Assembly (NCBI RefSeq): GCF_017742835.1
Contig: NZ_CP072392.1
Location: 101,444 to 165,443, forward strand
DNA from: Aquabacter sp. L1I39
GTDB lineage: Bacteria > Pseudomonadota > Alphaproteobacteria > Rhizobiales > Xanthobacteraceae
Reading direction: 5' to 3'
DNA: 64,000 bases
The translations under genes were made by a program, and so were the position numbers. Shown piece by piece: positions 56,477 through 63,651 of the stretch. Positions within the stretch are counted from its first letter, which is position 1; every line of letters begins with the position of its first letter. The notes below the pieces were generated by a model, which was given only the letters and a program-made list of their open reading frames with translations, made no database searches and was not told the origin of the DNA.

Positions 56477-56632
56477 TCAGGTGTCCGGGCCGAGCAGATC
56501 ATCGAACAGGTCACCGAACCAGCGCTCGAAAACATCGATCTCGGCCTCTGTGATCGGCACAGCTTCGGGCCAGTCGCGGTGACGATCCAGGTTGCGGGAT
56601 CGCGCTTCGGTGGTCGCCCCGTAAACGGCCAC
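56477..56632 (-). CDS. Small acidic ORF upstream of the recombinase (hypothetical)
   Basis: 51 residues from GTG 56632 to TGA 56477-56479. The C-terminal part is compact and protein-like: RHRDWPEAVPITEAEIDVFE, then RWFGDLFDDLLGPDT. It ends 12 bases before the recombinase start and runs in the same direction, so it may be co-transcribed. No ribosome site is obvious. Overlapping longer frames in this stretch look less like protein. Confidence 0.5.
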   Translation of the reverse strand: MAVYGATTEARSRNLDRHRDWPEAVPITEAEIDVFERWFGDLFDDLLGPDT

Positions 56633-56809
56633 GGATAACCCAGCAGGGCCTCAAGCGCGGCGGATGCGCCGGAAGGGGGAGGTCGTCGCGTTCTGGCCAT
56701 GACGCCAGCTTCGCCCGGGACCGCGCGCGGACGAAGGGCCGATATCCACGCCACAGCACACCTTTTCGCCCCGCGTCGCGTGACGCTCGAACAGCGGGGG
56801 CGATGCACA

Positions 56810-57172
56810 TCATGGCTCACTCCCTTTCCGGCTCGCCCGCGGCGACGCGGCCAGCCCGAGGAAGACGATCATCGCCTGATTGAGCCGGACCATGTCCTCG
56901 TCATCCAGGCGACCGACCTGCTGCCCGAACTTCGCCTTCCGAACCGTCGTGATCTTATCGACCATCAGGCGGCAGACCGCGCGCAGGCCATTTCTCTCGT
57001 TCGGCTGGACAACCAGCCGGAACAGCGGGGCCTCCGTCTCGTCGGTGGTGAAGGCGCAGATGGTGAGGGAGTCCGTTCCCTCGAAACTGTCGTCCTGCAC
57101 GATGACCACCGGGCGCGGCTTTCCGGCGTAATCCTGTCCTCCGGCAACGGTCCATACTTCGCCGCGCCTCAT
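56810..57172 (-). CDS. mazF: PemK/MazF-family toxin (mRNA interferase)
   Basis: 120 residues: MRRGEVWTVAGG..YAGKPRPVVIVQDDSF, TICAFTTDETEAPLFRLVV, MVDKITTVRKAKFGQQVGRLDDEDM. These are the conserved blocks of MazF/PemK, including the N-terminal RGEVW and the KPRPVVIVQ strand. MazF toxins cleave mRNA at short sequences. It overlaps the antitoxin by four bases (ATGA) and follows it in the operon. The pair may stabilise the element. Confidence 0.92.
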   Translation of the reverse strand: MRRGEVWTVAGGQDYAGKPRPVVIVQDDSFEGTDSLTICAFTTDETEAPLFRLVVQPNERNGLRAVCRLMVDKITTVRKAKFGQQVGRLDDEDMVRLNQAMIVFLGLAASPRASRKGSEP

Positions 57173-57393
57173 TCGTGGCCCCAGTCGGACACGGCATCGA
57201 TGAAGGCCTGATCATCGCCGGCCTGTTCGCTCGATGCGACAGCCAGCGACTGGCGCCGCGCTTCCGCTCGGAAGGCGGGTGCCCGTACATCCGGCACCCA
57301 GATTTGGATCGGCCGAAGCCCCTGGGCGCGCAGTCGCGCGCGATGCTCGCCGACCTTCACGCGCGAGGACTTGGGCCTGGGTGCGGATGACAT
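57169..57393 (-). CDS. mazE: MazE-family antitoxin (DUF3018 type)
   Basis: 74 residues: KVGEHRARLRAQGLRPIQIWVPDVRAPAFRAEARRQSLAVA, followed by an acidic C-terminus (DQAFIDAVSDWGHE) that would neutralise the toxin. This is the alphaproteobacterial antitoxin-MazE/DUF3018 pattern. GAGGAGG precedes the ATG, and a perfect 14-base palindrome lies just upstream (57409-57422). Confidence 0.88.
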   Translation of the reverse strand: MSSAPRPKSSRVKVGEHRARLRAQGLRPIQIWVPDVRAPAFRAEARRQSLAVASSEQAGDDQAFIDAVSDWGHE

Positions 57394-57408
57394 GGCAGCC
57401 TCCTCATA

Positions 57409-57422
57409 AGTTACATGTAACT
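57409..57422 (-). promoter_or_regulatory. Palindromic operator of mazEF
   Basis: AGTTACATGTAACT is a perfect 14-base palindrome 16 bases upstream of the mazE start. Antitoxins of this type bind such dyads to repress their own operon, so it is the likely autoregulatory site. The 57423-57588 stretch beyond it shows no supported gene. Confidence 0.6.
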
Positions 57423-57588
57423 AGCATGGGGATGCCCTTCTGACCAGTCCATCCGGATGGAAAACGGCTTCTGCAGGGCTCCCGAAGGCTGAGAGCTATG
57501 GCGCACATTCGGCGGACCGTTGTGCGGCCGATGCGCCGAGTCGGTGCATGAGGGCCGCTATGCAACAGGAGATCGCGGCGACACGGAA

Positions 57589-57741
57589 TTGACCAACGAA
57601 GCGTTCGCCCGGATCAAGATCGATCAACTCCTGACGGATGCCGCATGGCGCCTGACGGACGGTCGCAGCGTCAGATATGAATACCCGCACGATGACGGCG
57701 GCCGGGCGGACCATGTGCTGTTCGATCGCCTCGCCATTCAG
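57589..57741 (+). pseudogene. hsdR: 5' remnant of type I restriction endonuclease hsdR
   Basis: About 51 residues: LTNEAFARIKIDQLLTDAAW, RLTDGRSVRYEYPHDDGGRA and DHVLFDRLAIQ. This is the N-terminal pattern of HsdR/DEAD-type restriction subunits, which continues in intact proteins to a nuclease ExK motif that is missing here. After about 57741 similarity is lost, and the frame closes at 57831. It is on the plus strand like the hsdM and hsdS remnants on the other side of the prophage. Confidence 0.65.
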
Positions 57742-57859
57742 GCGGGGACGCTTTCGCCGAGCATCTGCCACATCTTCCATGCTACCGCGTGCCGCGCGCC
57801 GGGCGTCGCTTTCAGGATGAAAAGCGGGTGACCACTTTTTCGGGGGAGGATCAGCTGGG

Positions 57860-58261
57860 TCAGCCTTCTGCGCCGGGATGCTCTGGCTCCCAAGGGAAGG
57901 CGGCCTGTGACATCTGCTTCCGCCAGACCTTTGTGCTTTGCTGTGCCATCCACATGGCATGATAACGGCCTCCGGCCGTCATCAGGTGCGCATGGATGCC
58001 GGATTCGGTCAGGCGTCCGTCCTCAATGACGAGGATGCGGTCGGCCCGCACGATGGTGGACAGGCGATGCGCGATGACGATCACCGTCTTCTGCCGCACG
58101 AGCGCATCGATGGCGGCCTGAACCTCATGCTCGCTTTCCAGATCGAGCGCGGCGGTCGGCTCGTCCAGTATGACGATGGGGGCATCTTTCAGAAGAGCGC
58201 GGGCGATGGAGATGGGCCACTTCTCGCGCCAGATCACCGAGCTCGCCCTTCTCCACCCCAT
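57860..58261 (-). pseudogene. C-terminal fragment of an ABC exporter ATPase
   Basis: The frame carries [23 protein letters not shown] (Walker B and D-loop), [21 protein letters not shown] (H-loop) and the usual end [16 protein letters not shown]. It stops after ~130 residues. The upstream signature LSGGE and Walker A are absent: the first ~15 residues ([15 protein letters not shown]) are unrelated, so the gene was cut at about 58215. In intact form it would be a fused permease-ATPase of the MsbA/ATM1 type. Confidence 0.75.
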
Positions 58262-58340
58262 GCATGCCGGCTGACGATGTGGAGGCGCCGCCCTGCGGCG
58301 TCTCCCCCTCTCTTCGCGCGTGCAAAATGGGGAGCCTCAC

Positions 58341-58718
58341 ATGGGACAGGGAAACAGGCGCCGACGGAGCCGCAAGCAGGCCGCGAAAGATTGCGCCCTT
58401 ATTCGCGACTGCGTGCTCTATGCGCAGGCCGTGGCAGCGCTCAAGGCCGGCTATGAGGCCGATCCGGATACAGATGGGCGCTATGCTGGCGCCCTTGGCA
58501 TGAGGCATCTGCGGCGCGCCGAACGGGCGCTGGAGCGCATCGCAGGGCGCGAGGCATGCACATCGTCCGGCCTTGAGGCCAAGGCGCGCATTCTGCCGGT
58601 GATCGTTTCGCGCCGCATGGGCCTGCTCTCGGATCTCGAAGCCACGCTGATCGCCCGCTTTGCGGACGAGGTCCGGGGCGACCTTTGCCTGCGACGGGCG
58701 GGCGGTAGCCGGCTGTAA
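58341..58718 (+). CDS. Hypothetical protein, basic N-terminus
   Basis: 125 residues from ATG 58341 (GGGGAG upstream). A very basic start (GNRRRRSRKQAAKD) precedes a helical body (CVLYAQAVAALKAGYEAD, MRHLRRAERALERIAG, RMGLLSDLEATLIARFADEV). No known domain was recognised. It is convergent with the XRE gene, with two bases between the stops. Accessory-region location suggests a mobile-element passenger. Confidence 0.55.
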   Translation: MGQGNRRRRSRKQAAKDCALIRDCVLYAQAVAALKAGYEADPDTDGRYAGALGMRHLRRAERALERIAGREACTSSGLEAKARILPVIVSRRMGLLSDLEATLIARFADEVRGDLCLRRAGGSRL

Positions 58719-58720
58719 GC

Positions 58721-58981
58721 TCACGCCTTCTTGCGCCCGCGCTTCAGCGACACGGGAGGCGTCGCCCCTTCAGCCGGCAGGCGCACCAGATCGCACAAGG
58801 TCACGTCCAGAACCTGAGCGAGACGATCCAGAAGGTCGATGGTGGGGTTTTCCACCCGTCGCTCAATGCCGCCCAGATACGCCCGGTCGATCCCGGCATC
58901 CGCCGCCAGGCGCTCTTGCGACAATCCCCGCTCAACCCGCAGGGCCCGCACATTCCAGGCCAGAACGGCACGTCCCTTCAT
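58721..58981 (-). CDS. XRE-family transcriptional regulator
   Basis: 86 residues. The single HTH_3 domain (WNVRALRVERGLSQERLAAD, AGIDRAYLGGIERRVENPTI, LLDRLAQVLDVTLCDL) spans residues 9-68, with a basic tail SLKRGRKKA. Small stand-alone XRE proteins like this are common in mobile elements and next to restriction systems as controller proteins. The proximity of hsd remnants makes a former restriction or phage control role possible. Confidence 0.88.
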   Translation of the reverse strand: MKGRAVLAWNVRALRVERGLSQERLAADAGIDRAYLGGIERRVENPTIDLLDRLAQVLDVTLCDLVRLPAEGATPPVSLKRGRKKA

Positions 58982-59068
58982 GGGCGCGCATGCTGGCGAT
59001 TACGGCGCCTATTAAACCACTGTCCATACCCATCATTAATCGCTAGCTTCGCCACAACTGAAAGGCGC

Positions 59069-59428
59069 ATGGACGCCGCACGTCGCATGGCACAGCATCC
59101 CTCCTTCCTCGTCACGGGACGCACCCGTCTCGTTCCCCACACCACCTGGCGCGGCACCTACATCGCTCTCCAGGTGGAAGCCCTCGCCCCCGACGGCCCC
59201 GTCTGGCGCACGCCAACTGCGGCCGATCTCGGCGACATCGAGAACCGTTTTCCCGGCTGGGACGCGCAGATCTGCAAAGGCTTCGCCACCTACCGCTTCA
59301 TGCACCACAAGCCTTGGCTGGAGCTGGCCTTCCGTGCGCTGCAATTGCCGAACGGCAAGGGCGGCTGGCGCTTCGCCACGCTCGAAGACCTCGCCTGGCT
59401 GTCTCCCGCAGCCAAACAGGCTCACTGA
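59069..59428 (+). CDS. Hypothetical protein (119 aa)
   Basis: Start ATG 59069 with AAAGG upstream. It has no signal or membrane segment. It reads TTWRGTYIALQVEALAPDGPVWRTPTAADLGDIENRFPGWD, YRFMHHKPWLELAFRALQLPNGKGGWRFATLEDLAWL; the Trp/Phe-rich beta-alpha pattern is consistent with a folded protein. No family was recognised. It is followed 11 bases later by a truncated small membrane gene on the same strand. Confidence 0.55.
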   Translation: MDAARRMAQHPSFLVTGRTRLVPHTTWRGTYIALQVEALAPDGPVWRTPTAADLGDIENRFPGWDAQICKGFATYRFMHHKPWLELAFRALQLPNGKGGWRFATLEDLAWLSPAAKQAH

Positions 59429-59439
59429 AGGGCAGCGCC

Positions 59440-59640
59440 ATGCATGTTCGACTGGTTCATCCCCTCACGGGAGCTCGCACGCGCGTCGGCATCGGCTTCA
59501 ACTGGCCGATCCTCGCCCTGGGCTTTGGCCTCTGGCTCTGCTGGATGGTGCTTTTCCTGGCCCTTCGGTCGCGGGGGCGGCCTGCGCAATTGTTCAGCCA
59601 TGGGCACTCTCTGGGAGCTTGCATCCAATTTAGCGTTACT
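59440..59640 (+). pseudogene. Small membrane protein truncated by an IS701-like remnant
   Basis: From ATG 59440 the product begins MHVRLVHPLTGARTRVGIGF, then NWPILALGFGLWLCWMVLFL, a short beta start plus one membrane helix, a layout seen in small KVGF-W-type proteins. Around 59630-59640 the sequence passes into transposase DNA lying on the other strand, and the frame runs on to 59847 with no protein character. The gene is therefore probably cut short. Confidence 0.45.
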
Positions 59641-60152
59641 TTGGCATTTTTGGGTCTGATCGGCCCGAGACAGTGCGGACATCGTATTCCCGGTGACGGT
59701 TCGAGCCCGGCGATGATGGGCGCGCGGATCGCTGGCGGGTTGGGCTGGGGCGGCGGACCCTGGTTTCTTTCTTCCCGCTTCGCCTGCCTGAGGCGGCGGG
59801 ATTGGAGGAAGGCGCATGCGATAATGGTCGTGAGCGCATACCGGTGAAGCCCCGTCCATGATCGTCGCTAGAAGAGATCGAGGCCGAGTTCCTCCTTCAG
59901 TTGCTGATGCGCCTCCTCGAAGATCCAGCGAGCTTTGATCGCGCCAGCCAGGCGCTTGAGCGGTGTGCCAGCCGGCAGGTTCGAGAGAGAGCATTTGCGC
60001 TCCCTATTCGAGCGGCGCTCGCCGATCAGCCAGGCCTCTTCGCCCGGCAGATGCTGCTGTCCCATGACGCCGATGCGCTGTGGTGGCACGTCCGCCAGCT
60101 TGATCCGCACGGCAGCGAAGCGGGCCCTCAGTGGCCCCTTGGTGCCACGTCG
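59640..60152 (-). pseudogene. IS701-family transposase, C-terminal remnant with in-frame amber codon
   Basis: Read on the minus strand from about 60152: RGTKGPLRARFAAVRIKLAD, PPQRIGVMGQQHLPGEEAWL, SNLPAGTPLKRLAGAIKARW, EEAHQQLKEELGLDLF, then TAG (59868-59870), then RRSWTGLHRYALTTIIACAFLQ, i.e. the rest of the transposase C-terminus, in the same frame. The stop lies where related transposases have Glu (GAG to TAG), so a single base change explains it. The catalytic N-terminal part is missing. It is a dead fragment. Confidence 0.8.
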
Positions 60153-60488
60153 CTAAATCAACGCGCGCCAGCGTGCCGTCGCCAACCTCTTCTCCGCCGA
60201 GACCGTGGTGAAGATCATGTGGAGTGGCTTACACGCCTCGGAAGAGGCGGGTGCGGAATTGTGAAAATTCCACAAGCTCCAGAGCGCTAAACCACACCAA
60301 ATTTCTTAATAAACTGTGGATCACATTTGATGACGAGACGCACCGCGACAATGCAAGAGTCGCTCGCAATCGTGAAGCTCTTCAACAAGTTAAAAAAGAC
60401 CTAGTTCCAAGAGCAGCTTGGAAGAATGAAAAAGACAAGATGCCCTTGTGTTATGGGATCGAAAAGGCAATATCCAGCCCCCTCGCAA
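60153..60488. other. Intergenic stretch without a supported gene
   Basis: This 336-base stretch lies between the transposase remnant and the SGNH hydrolase. The base composition turns AT-richer after about 60260. Frames are short and have no recognisable domain, ribosome site or tRNA fold. I see nothing that can be called. Confidence 0.5.
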
Positions 60489-61607
60489 CTATTCAATCAG
60501 AGCAAGAGCTTCGTCATATGCCATAGCCTTTAGAGCGCTACCCCTCTGATTAAGGTGGGTCTGGTCAAAATGTAGACCCCTTTGGAACGCGACCTCCTGC
60601 GGACCGAAACACATCGGCAAATCTATTAACGGCACATCATTCTCCGCGGAAAGCTCTCTAATGACGTCGGCGTAGGCTCGCTGCGCCTCCTCGGGCGCCC
60701 CTCGGAGAGCCCGGGCTACAGGCACAACAAGGATTACATCACTAGCCTTTCCCCACTCGGATATTACTCTCTGGTAATTACGGCGAAAATCCGCCAACGG
60801 CGACTTATGCGCAATATCATTAGTTCCTATGTCAATAATTATCCCGTCCGGCTTTATATTCGAGACAGAGCGGAATGGACTCCACGGCTCTTTATCCATC
60901 GACCAATAGTCAATTTTAGCTCCGCAAACTCCGAGATTAGCCACCTCAAAGTCTGGTGACCAGCTGTCATGCGGGCTTATCCGCAGTATACCTACCTGTC
61001 CTCTCTGTCCGCTATGCCGAATAGAAATGCAGTGGTACCCTGCAGACACTTTCCACTCCCGCTGCACCAACGCGTTTGGCCCCTTTGTGTTAATACGATC
61101 GACTAAGGTTCCATCAATTTCCAAATCGAATGTACCTCGAGTGGGAGCCTGACAATAGGCAATATTTAGATCGCTAAAACACAATTCCGGTTTAAACTGG
61201 AGCACATCATCGCCTGAATCAGCCAAATAATAACCACCGCTGAGGCCGGCGCCAGCAGCTTTCCAGCCGATGCCCAATTTAACGCGCGGGTCGTAATATT
61301 CGTACTCGCCCCCTGTACCGGAATTCCCAAAAATGCCATCGGCATGCGCGTTAACTCCACGAGCCCTTAAAAGGAGTGACAACCGCACAGGTGCTGAATA
61401 CCTTCTGGCATCTACGAAACCAGTGCCATCTATGCCGCAACCATGGCCAGCGACATTGCTATCTCCAACAATGGCCAATAGACATGGCGCTGTTTTGCCT
61501 CTCACACTCTGGAATGCATTTGCAAGTCGACCCGTGTTCCTACTCTTAAAGTTTTGAAGGTAAGGCTTCTCGCCAGCATGTTCATAAGACTTCATTCTCT
61601 CACCCAT
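60489..61607 (-). CDS. SGNH/GDSL-family hydrolase
   Basis: 372 residues from ATG 61607, or ATG 61595, which has GGTGAGAG close upstream. SGNH blocks are visible: the nucleophile in AIVGDSNVAGHG (block I), a Gly in GVCGAKIDYW (block II), IIDIGTNDIAHKS (block III Asn) and HFDQTHLNQRG (block V Asp/His). A beta insert with a carbohydrate-esterase look lies between blocks I and II (residues ~100-200). No signal peptide is visible. Members deacetylate or acylate glycans. Its composition is much less GC-rich than the chromosome, and it sits among IS remnants, so it was probably acquired horizontally, perhaps from a surface-polysaccharide locus. Confidence 0.85.
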   Translation of the reverse strand: MGERMKSYEHAGEKPYLQNFKSRNTGRLANAFQSVRGKTAPCLLAIVGDSNVAGHGCGIDGTGFVDARRYSAPVRLSLLLRARGVNAHADGIFGNSGTGGEYEYYDPRVKLGIGWKAAGAGLSGGYYLADSGDDVLQFKPELCFSDLNIAYCQAPTRGTFDLEIDGTLVDRINTKGPNALVQREWKVSAGYHCISIRHSGQRGQVGILRISPHDSWSPDFEVANLGVCGAKIDYWSMDKEPWSPFRSVSNIKPDGIIIDIGTNDIAHKSPLADFRRNYQRVISEWGKASDVILVVPVARALRGAPEEAQRAYADVIRELSAENDVPLIDLPMCFGPQEVAFQRGLHFDQTHLNQRGSALKAMAYDEALALIE

Positions 61608-61824
61608 CTAATATCATGCCGAGCGAACGACCAGCATTGCTGACAAATGCTTTGCCGACGGCAATCGCGGCTCAATCGGAGGGATGATACACAATTAGTT
61701 ACCTTTTGATCAAGCTTCGCCGCCTTCATCAACCTCTACTCAGCTACAGCGACGGAGCCCAGTGCCACCCCGGTTTGTACCGCCCCGGCTTTGCCGGAGG
61801 CCCCATTCCTGAGAGGATGGCGCC

Positions 61825-62154
61825 ATGACGAGCAAGACGACGAACAAGTTCGCGCCTGAGGTGCGCGCTCGCGCAGCACGGATGGTGCTGGACCAAGAGG
61901 CCGAACACCCTTCGCCGTGGCAGGCGTTCGTGTCAATTGCGGCGAAGATCGGCCGCTCGGTGCACTCACTAAATGAGTGGCTGAAGAAGGCCGAGGTCGA
62001 TGCCAGCAAGCGGGCAGGCGTGACGACGGATGTGTCGGCGAAGCTGAAGGCTCTTGAGCGCGAGAACCGCGAGCTACGGCAGGCGAACGAGATCCCGCGC
62101 AATGCATCCGCTTATTTCACCATGGCGGAGCTCGACCGCCGGTCGAAGACATGA
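61825..62154 (+). CDS. IS3-family transposase OrfA
   Basis: 109 residues. It has an HTH of the IS3 OrfA type ([23 protein letters not shown]) and a C-terminal leucine-zipper-like stretch ([16 protein letters not shown]). The typical NEILRKASAYF is altered here to [11 protein letters not shown], a sign of decay. It overlaps the orfB start by four bases. It supplied DNA binding for the transposase; the element as a whole is inactive. Confidence 0.82.
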   Translation: MTSKTTNKFAPEVRARAARMVLDQEAEHPSPWQAFVSIAAKIGRSVHSLNEWLKKAEVDASKRAGVTTDVSAKLKALERENRELRQANEIPRNASAYFTMAELDRRSKT

Positions 62155-62385
62155 TCGCGTTCATCGATGATCATCGCAGTGCGCATAGGGTCGAGCCGAT
62201 CTGCAAGTTGCGGCCGATCGCACCGTCGACCTATCATGCGCATGTCGCTCGGCAGCTTGATCCGTCGAAGTGCTCGGCACGGGCGCTAGGGGACAAGGTT
62301 CTGCCCCCCCCCCGAGAGCGCGTGTTCGCCGAGAACTTCGAGGTCTATGGAGCACGCAAGGTCTGACGACAGATGATGGCTTCAG
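62151..62385 (+). pseudogene. IS3-family transposase OrfB, truncated
   Basis: The N-terminal HTH_21 part ([20 protein letters not shown], then IAPSTYHAHVARQ and VFAENFEVYGARKV) ends at TGA 62364-62366, where relatives have Trp. The family pattern continues for only a few codons (RQMM) before the DNA changes at about 62385. The DDE catalytic core is missing. Confidence 0.8.
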
Positions 62386-62490
62386 AAACTCCCTTGCGCT
62401 TCATTCCACCTCGCCATAGCCTGCGCTCCAAATCCTAGCGCAATCCTCAGAACCACACACTTATCAGTCCGCAACTCCACCAAATTGACG

Positions 62491-63572
62491 TTAAGTGGAG
62501 AGCTTAGCAAAATGACTGCCCGAACAGATAACTTCTGCCAAGGCATCGAGCCCGTCGGAACAAAAAATAGCAGTGGCATCTGCACGAGGCACATCAATTG
62601 CATTTAATTTTGGCTTCAGATTCAAGTCTCCAGAATAGGAAATAAACCCCTCTATACTACTGAAAAATGGGGGTTGAAACGGATGGGGTGTTTGGAACCC
62701 GATATCAAATACCTGCGCTGGATGCACAACTGATACTGAAGAGGTCAAAAACCCGTTAGTCAACGGCTGAAAGCGAACAATGCTACGGTCATTATTAATA
62801 TCTAAAATGACTATACAAACTTCTCGAAGCCCTCTCTATTCTTAAATCGCAACATACCCCAACATTGGGATGAGTTTATATACAATCCGAGACAAAATAT
62901 TTCTTCATTCGATCGCATTGACTCTCCCCGCCTAATCACGTTGAACTCACACTCAATTAGACTTGATTTAAATTCAACTTTCTCAGATGAATCGCTTACT
63001 CCATAAACGACCGAGAAAGGTGCACTGGAATACCCCCCGCACGCCTCTAAATCTTCTGTATTGCGCGCCCCCAACACTGCCCCAATCTGAAACAAAATAT
63101 CTGTTCGCAAATGACAATTGTCGACAAAAATACGAGCATTTACCGGATACTTTTCGCAAAAATGTGTTAGAATTGAATCGATAGCGATAAAATGCCCATT
63201 AAAATTGGAAACCACCTCTTGTTGGAAGAGCCTAATTCTGTTTGGATTACTCCATAGCCGTTCTGTGGGCAATTGCAACAACACTACCTTCGATAGGTGC
63301 ACGGTATATTCAATAAATTCTATATACACATTTTATTAAAAAAAATCCGGAGACCCGAGCTTTGAAGAGAACGAATCATCATTTTGTGTTGTGTCTAGCA
63401 CTATATAATCGTAGCTATTATTCTGCATTTTATATAAAAAATCGAGAAGGTTGAGTAAAGGGGCGCCTCCAAGTGACAGTCTTGTAACGGAGCCTGGGTA
63501 AGTAGACTTAAATCCATCAAACCACCCGCCTTTGATGATCGAATTTGAAGTACATAACACACATACACTCAT
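62491..63572 (-). pseudogene. AT-rich gene broken by tandem stops and a frameshift (possible SGNH-type)
   Basis: Three minus-strand segments read as one protein. Segment 1 (63572-63336) contains MSVCVLCTSNSIIKGGWFDG and NSYDYIVLDTTQNDDSF, which resembles SGNH block I (GxSNS) and a block III-like position. It ends TAA TAA. Segment 2 (63329-62811) continues in the same frame (FVDNCHLRTDILFQIGAVLG). After its stop the frame must shift to read VILDINNDRSIVRFQPLTNG into segment 3 (62763-62491). Segment 2 alone would need GTG with no ribosome site. A decayed surface-glycan or SGNH-like gene is the simplest reading, but two or three small genes remain possible. Confidence 0.5.
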
Positions 63573-63651
63573 GCTAACTCACCCCGCCTAGGCGCACCAT
63601 CTTTCCCTAAAGCGGCAGAATAGCCCAAATGCGCCCACATGGAAGACGAAA

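Larger units (their letters stand above)
34640..56632. mobile_element. Internally deleted prophage with a cargo cassette and serine recombinase
   Basis: Phage structural genes (capsid fragment, DUF2190, head-tail protein, GTA-TIM tail protein, DUF2793, fibre-like protein), a lysis cassette and a large serine recombinase lie in one block between hsdS and hsdR fragments. Terminase, portal, capsid protease, major tail and tape-measure genes are missing. Seams at about 34640 and 37042 show where deletions occurred. The left limit is the hsdS/capsid seam. The right limit is uncertain and is placed after the recombinase-linked small ORF. Confidence 0.75.
61762..62385 (+). mobile_element. Decayed IS3-family insertion sequence
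   Basis: It contains an orfA and a broken orfB. The left end is probably near 61762 (TGCCACCCCGGTTTGTACC), although no matching right inverted repeat was found. The right side is lost at about 62385, where AT-rich DNA begins. Confidence 0.6.

Noticed and set aside
60224..60526. Plus-strand frame overlapping the SGNH gene end
   Set aside because: No start signal or family pattern; it runs into the 3' end of a convincing minus-strand gene.
62382..62603. Minus-strand frame overlapping the end of the broken AT-rich gene
   Set aside because: Overlaps the better-supported frame that continues the broken protein and has no ribosome site.
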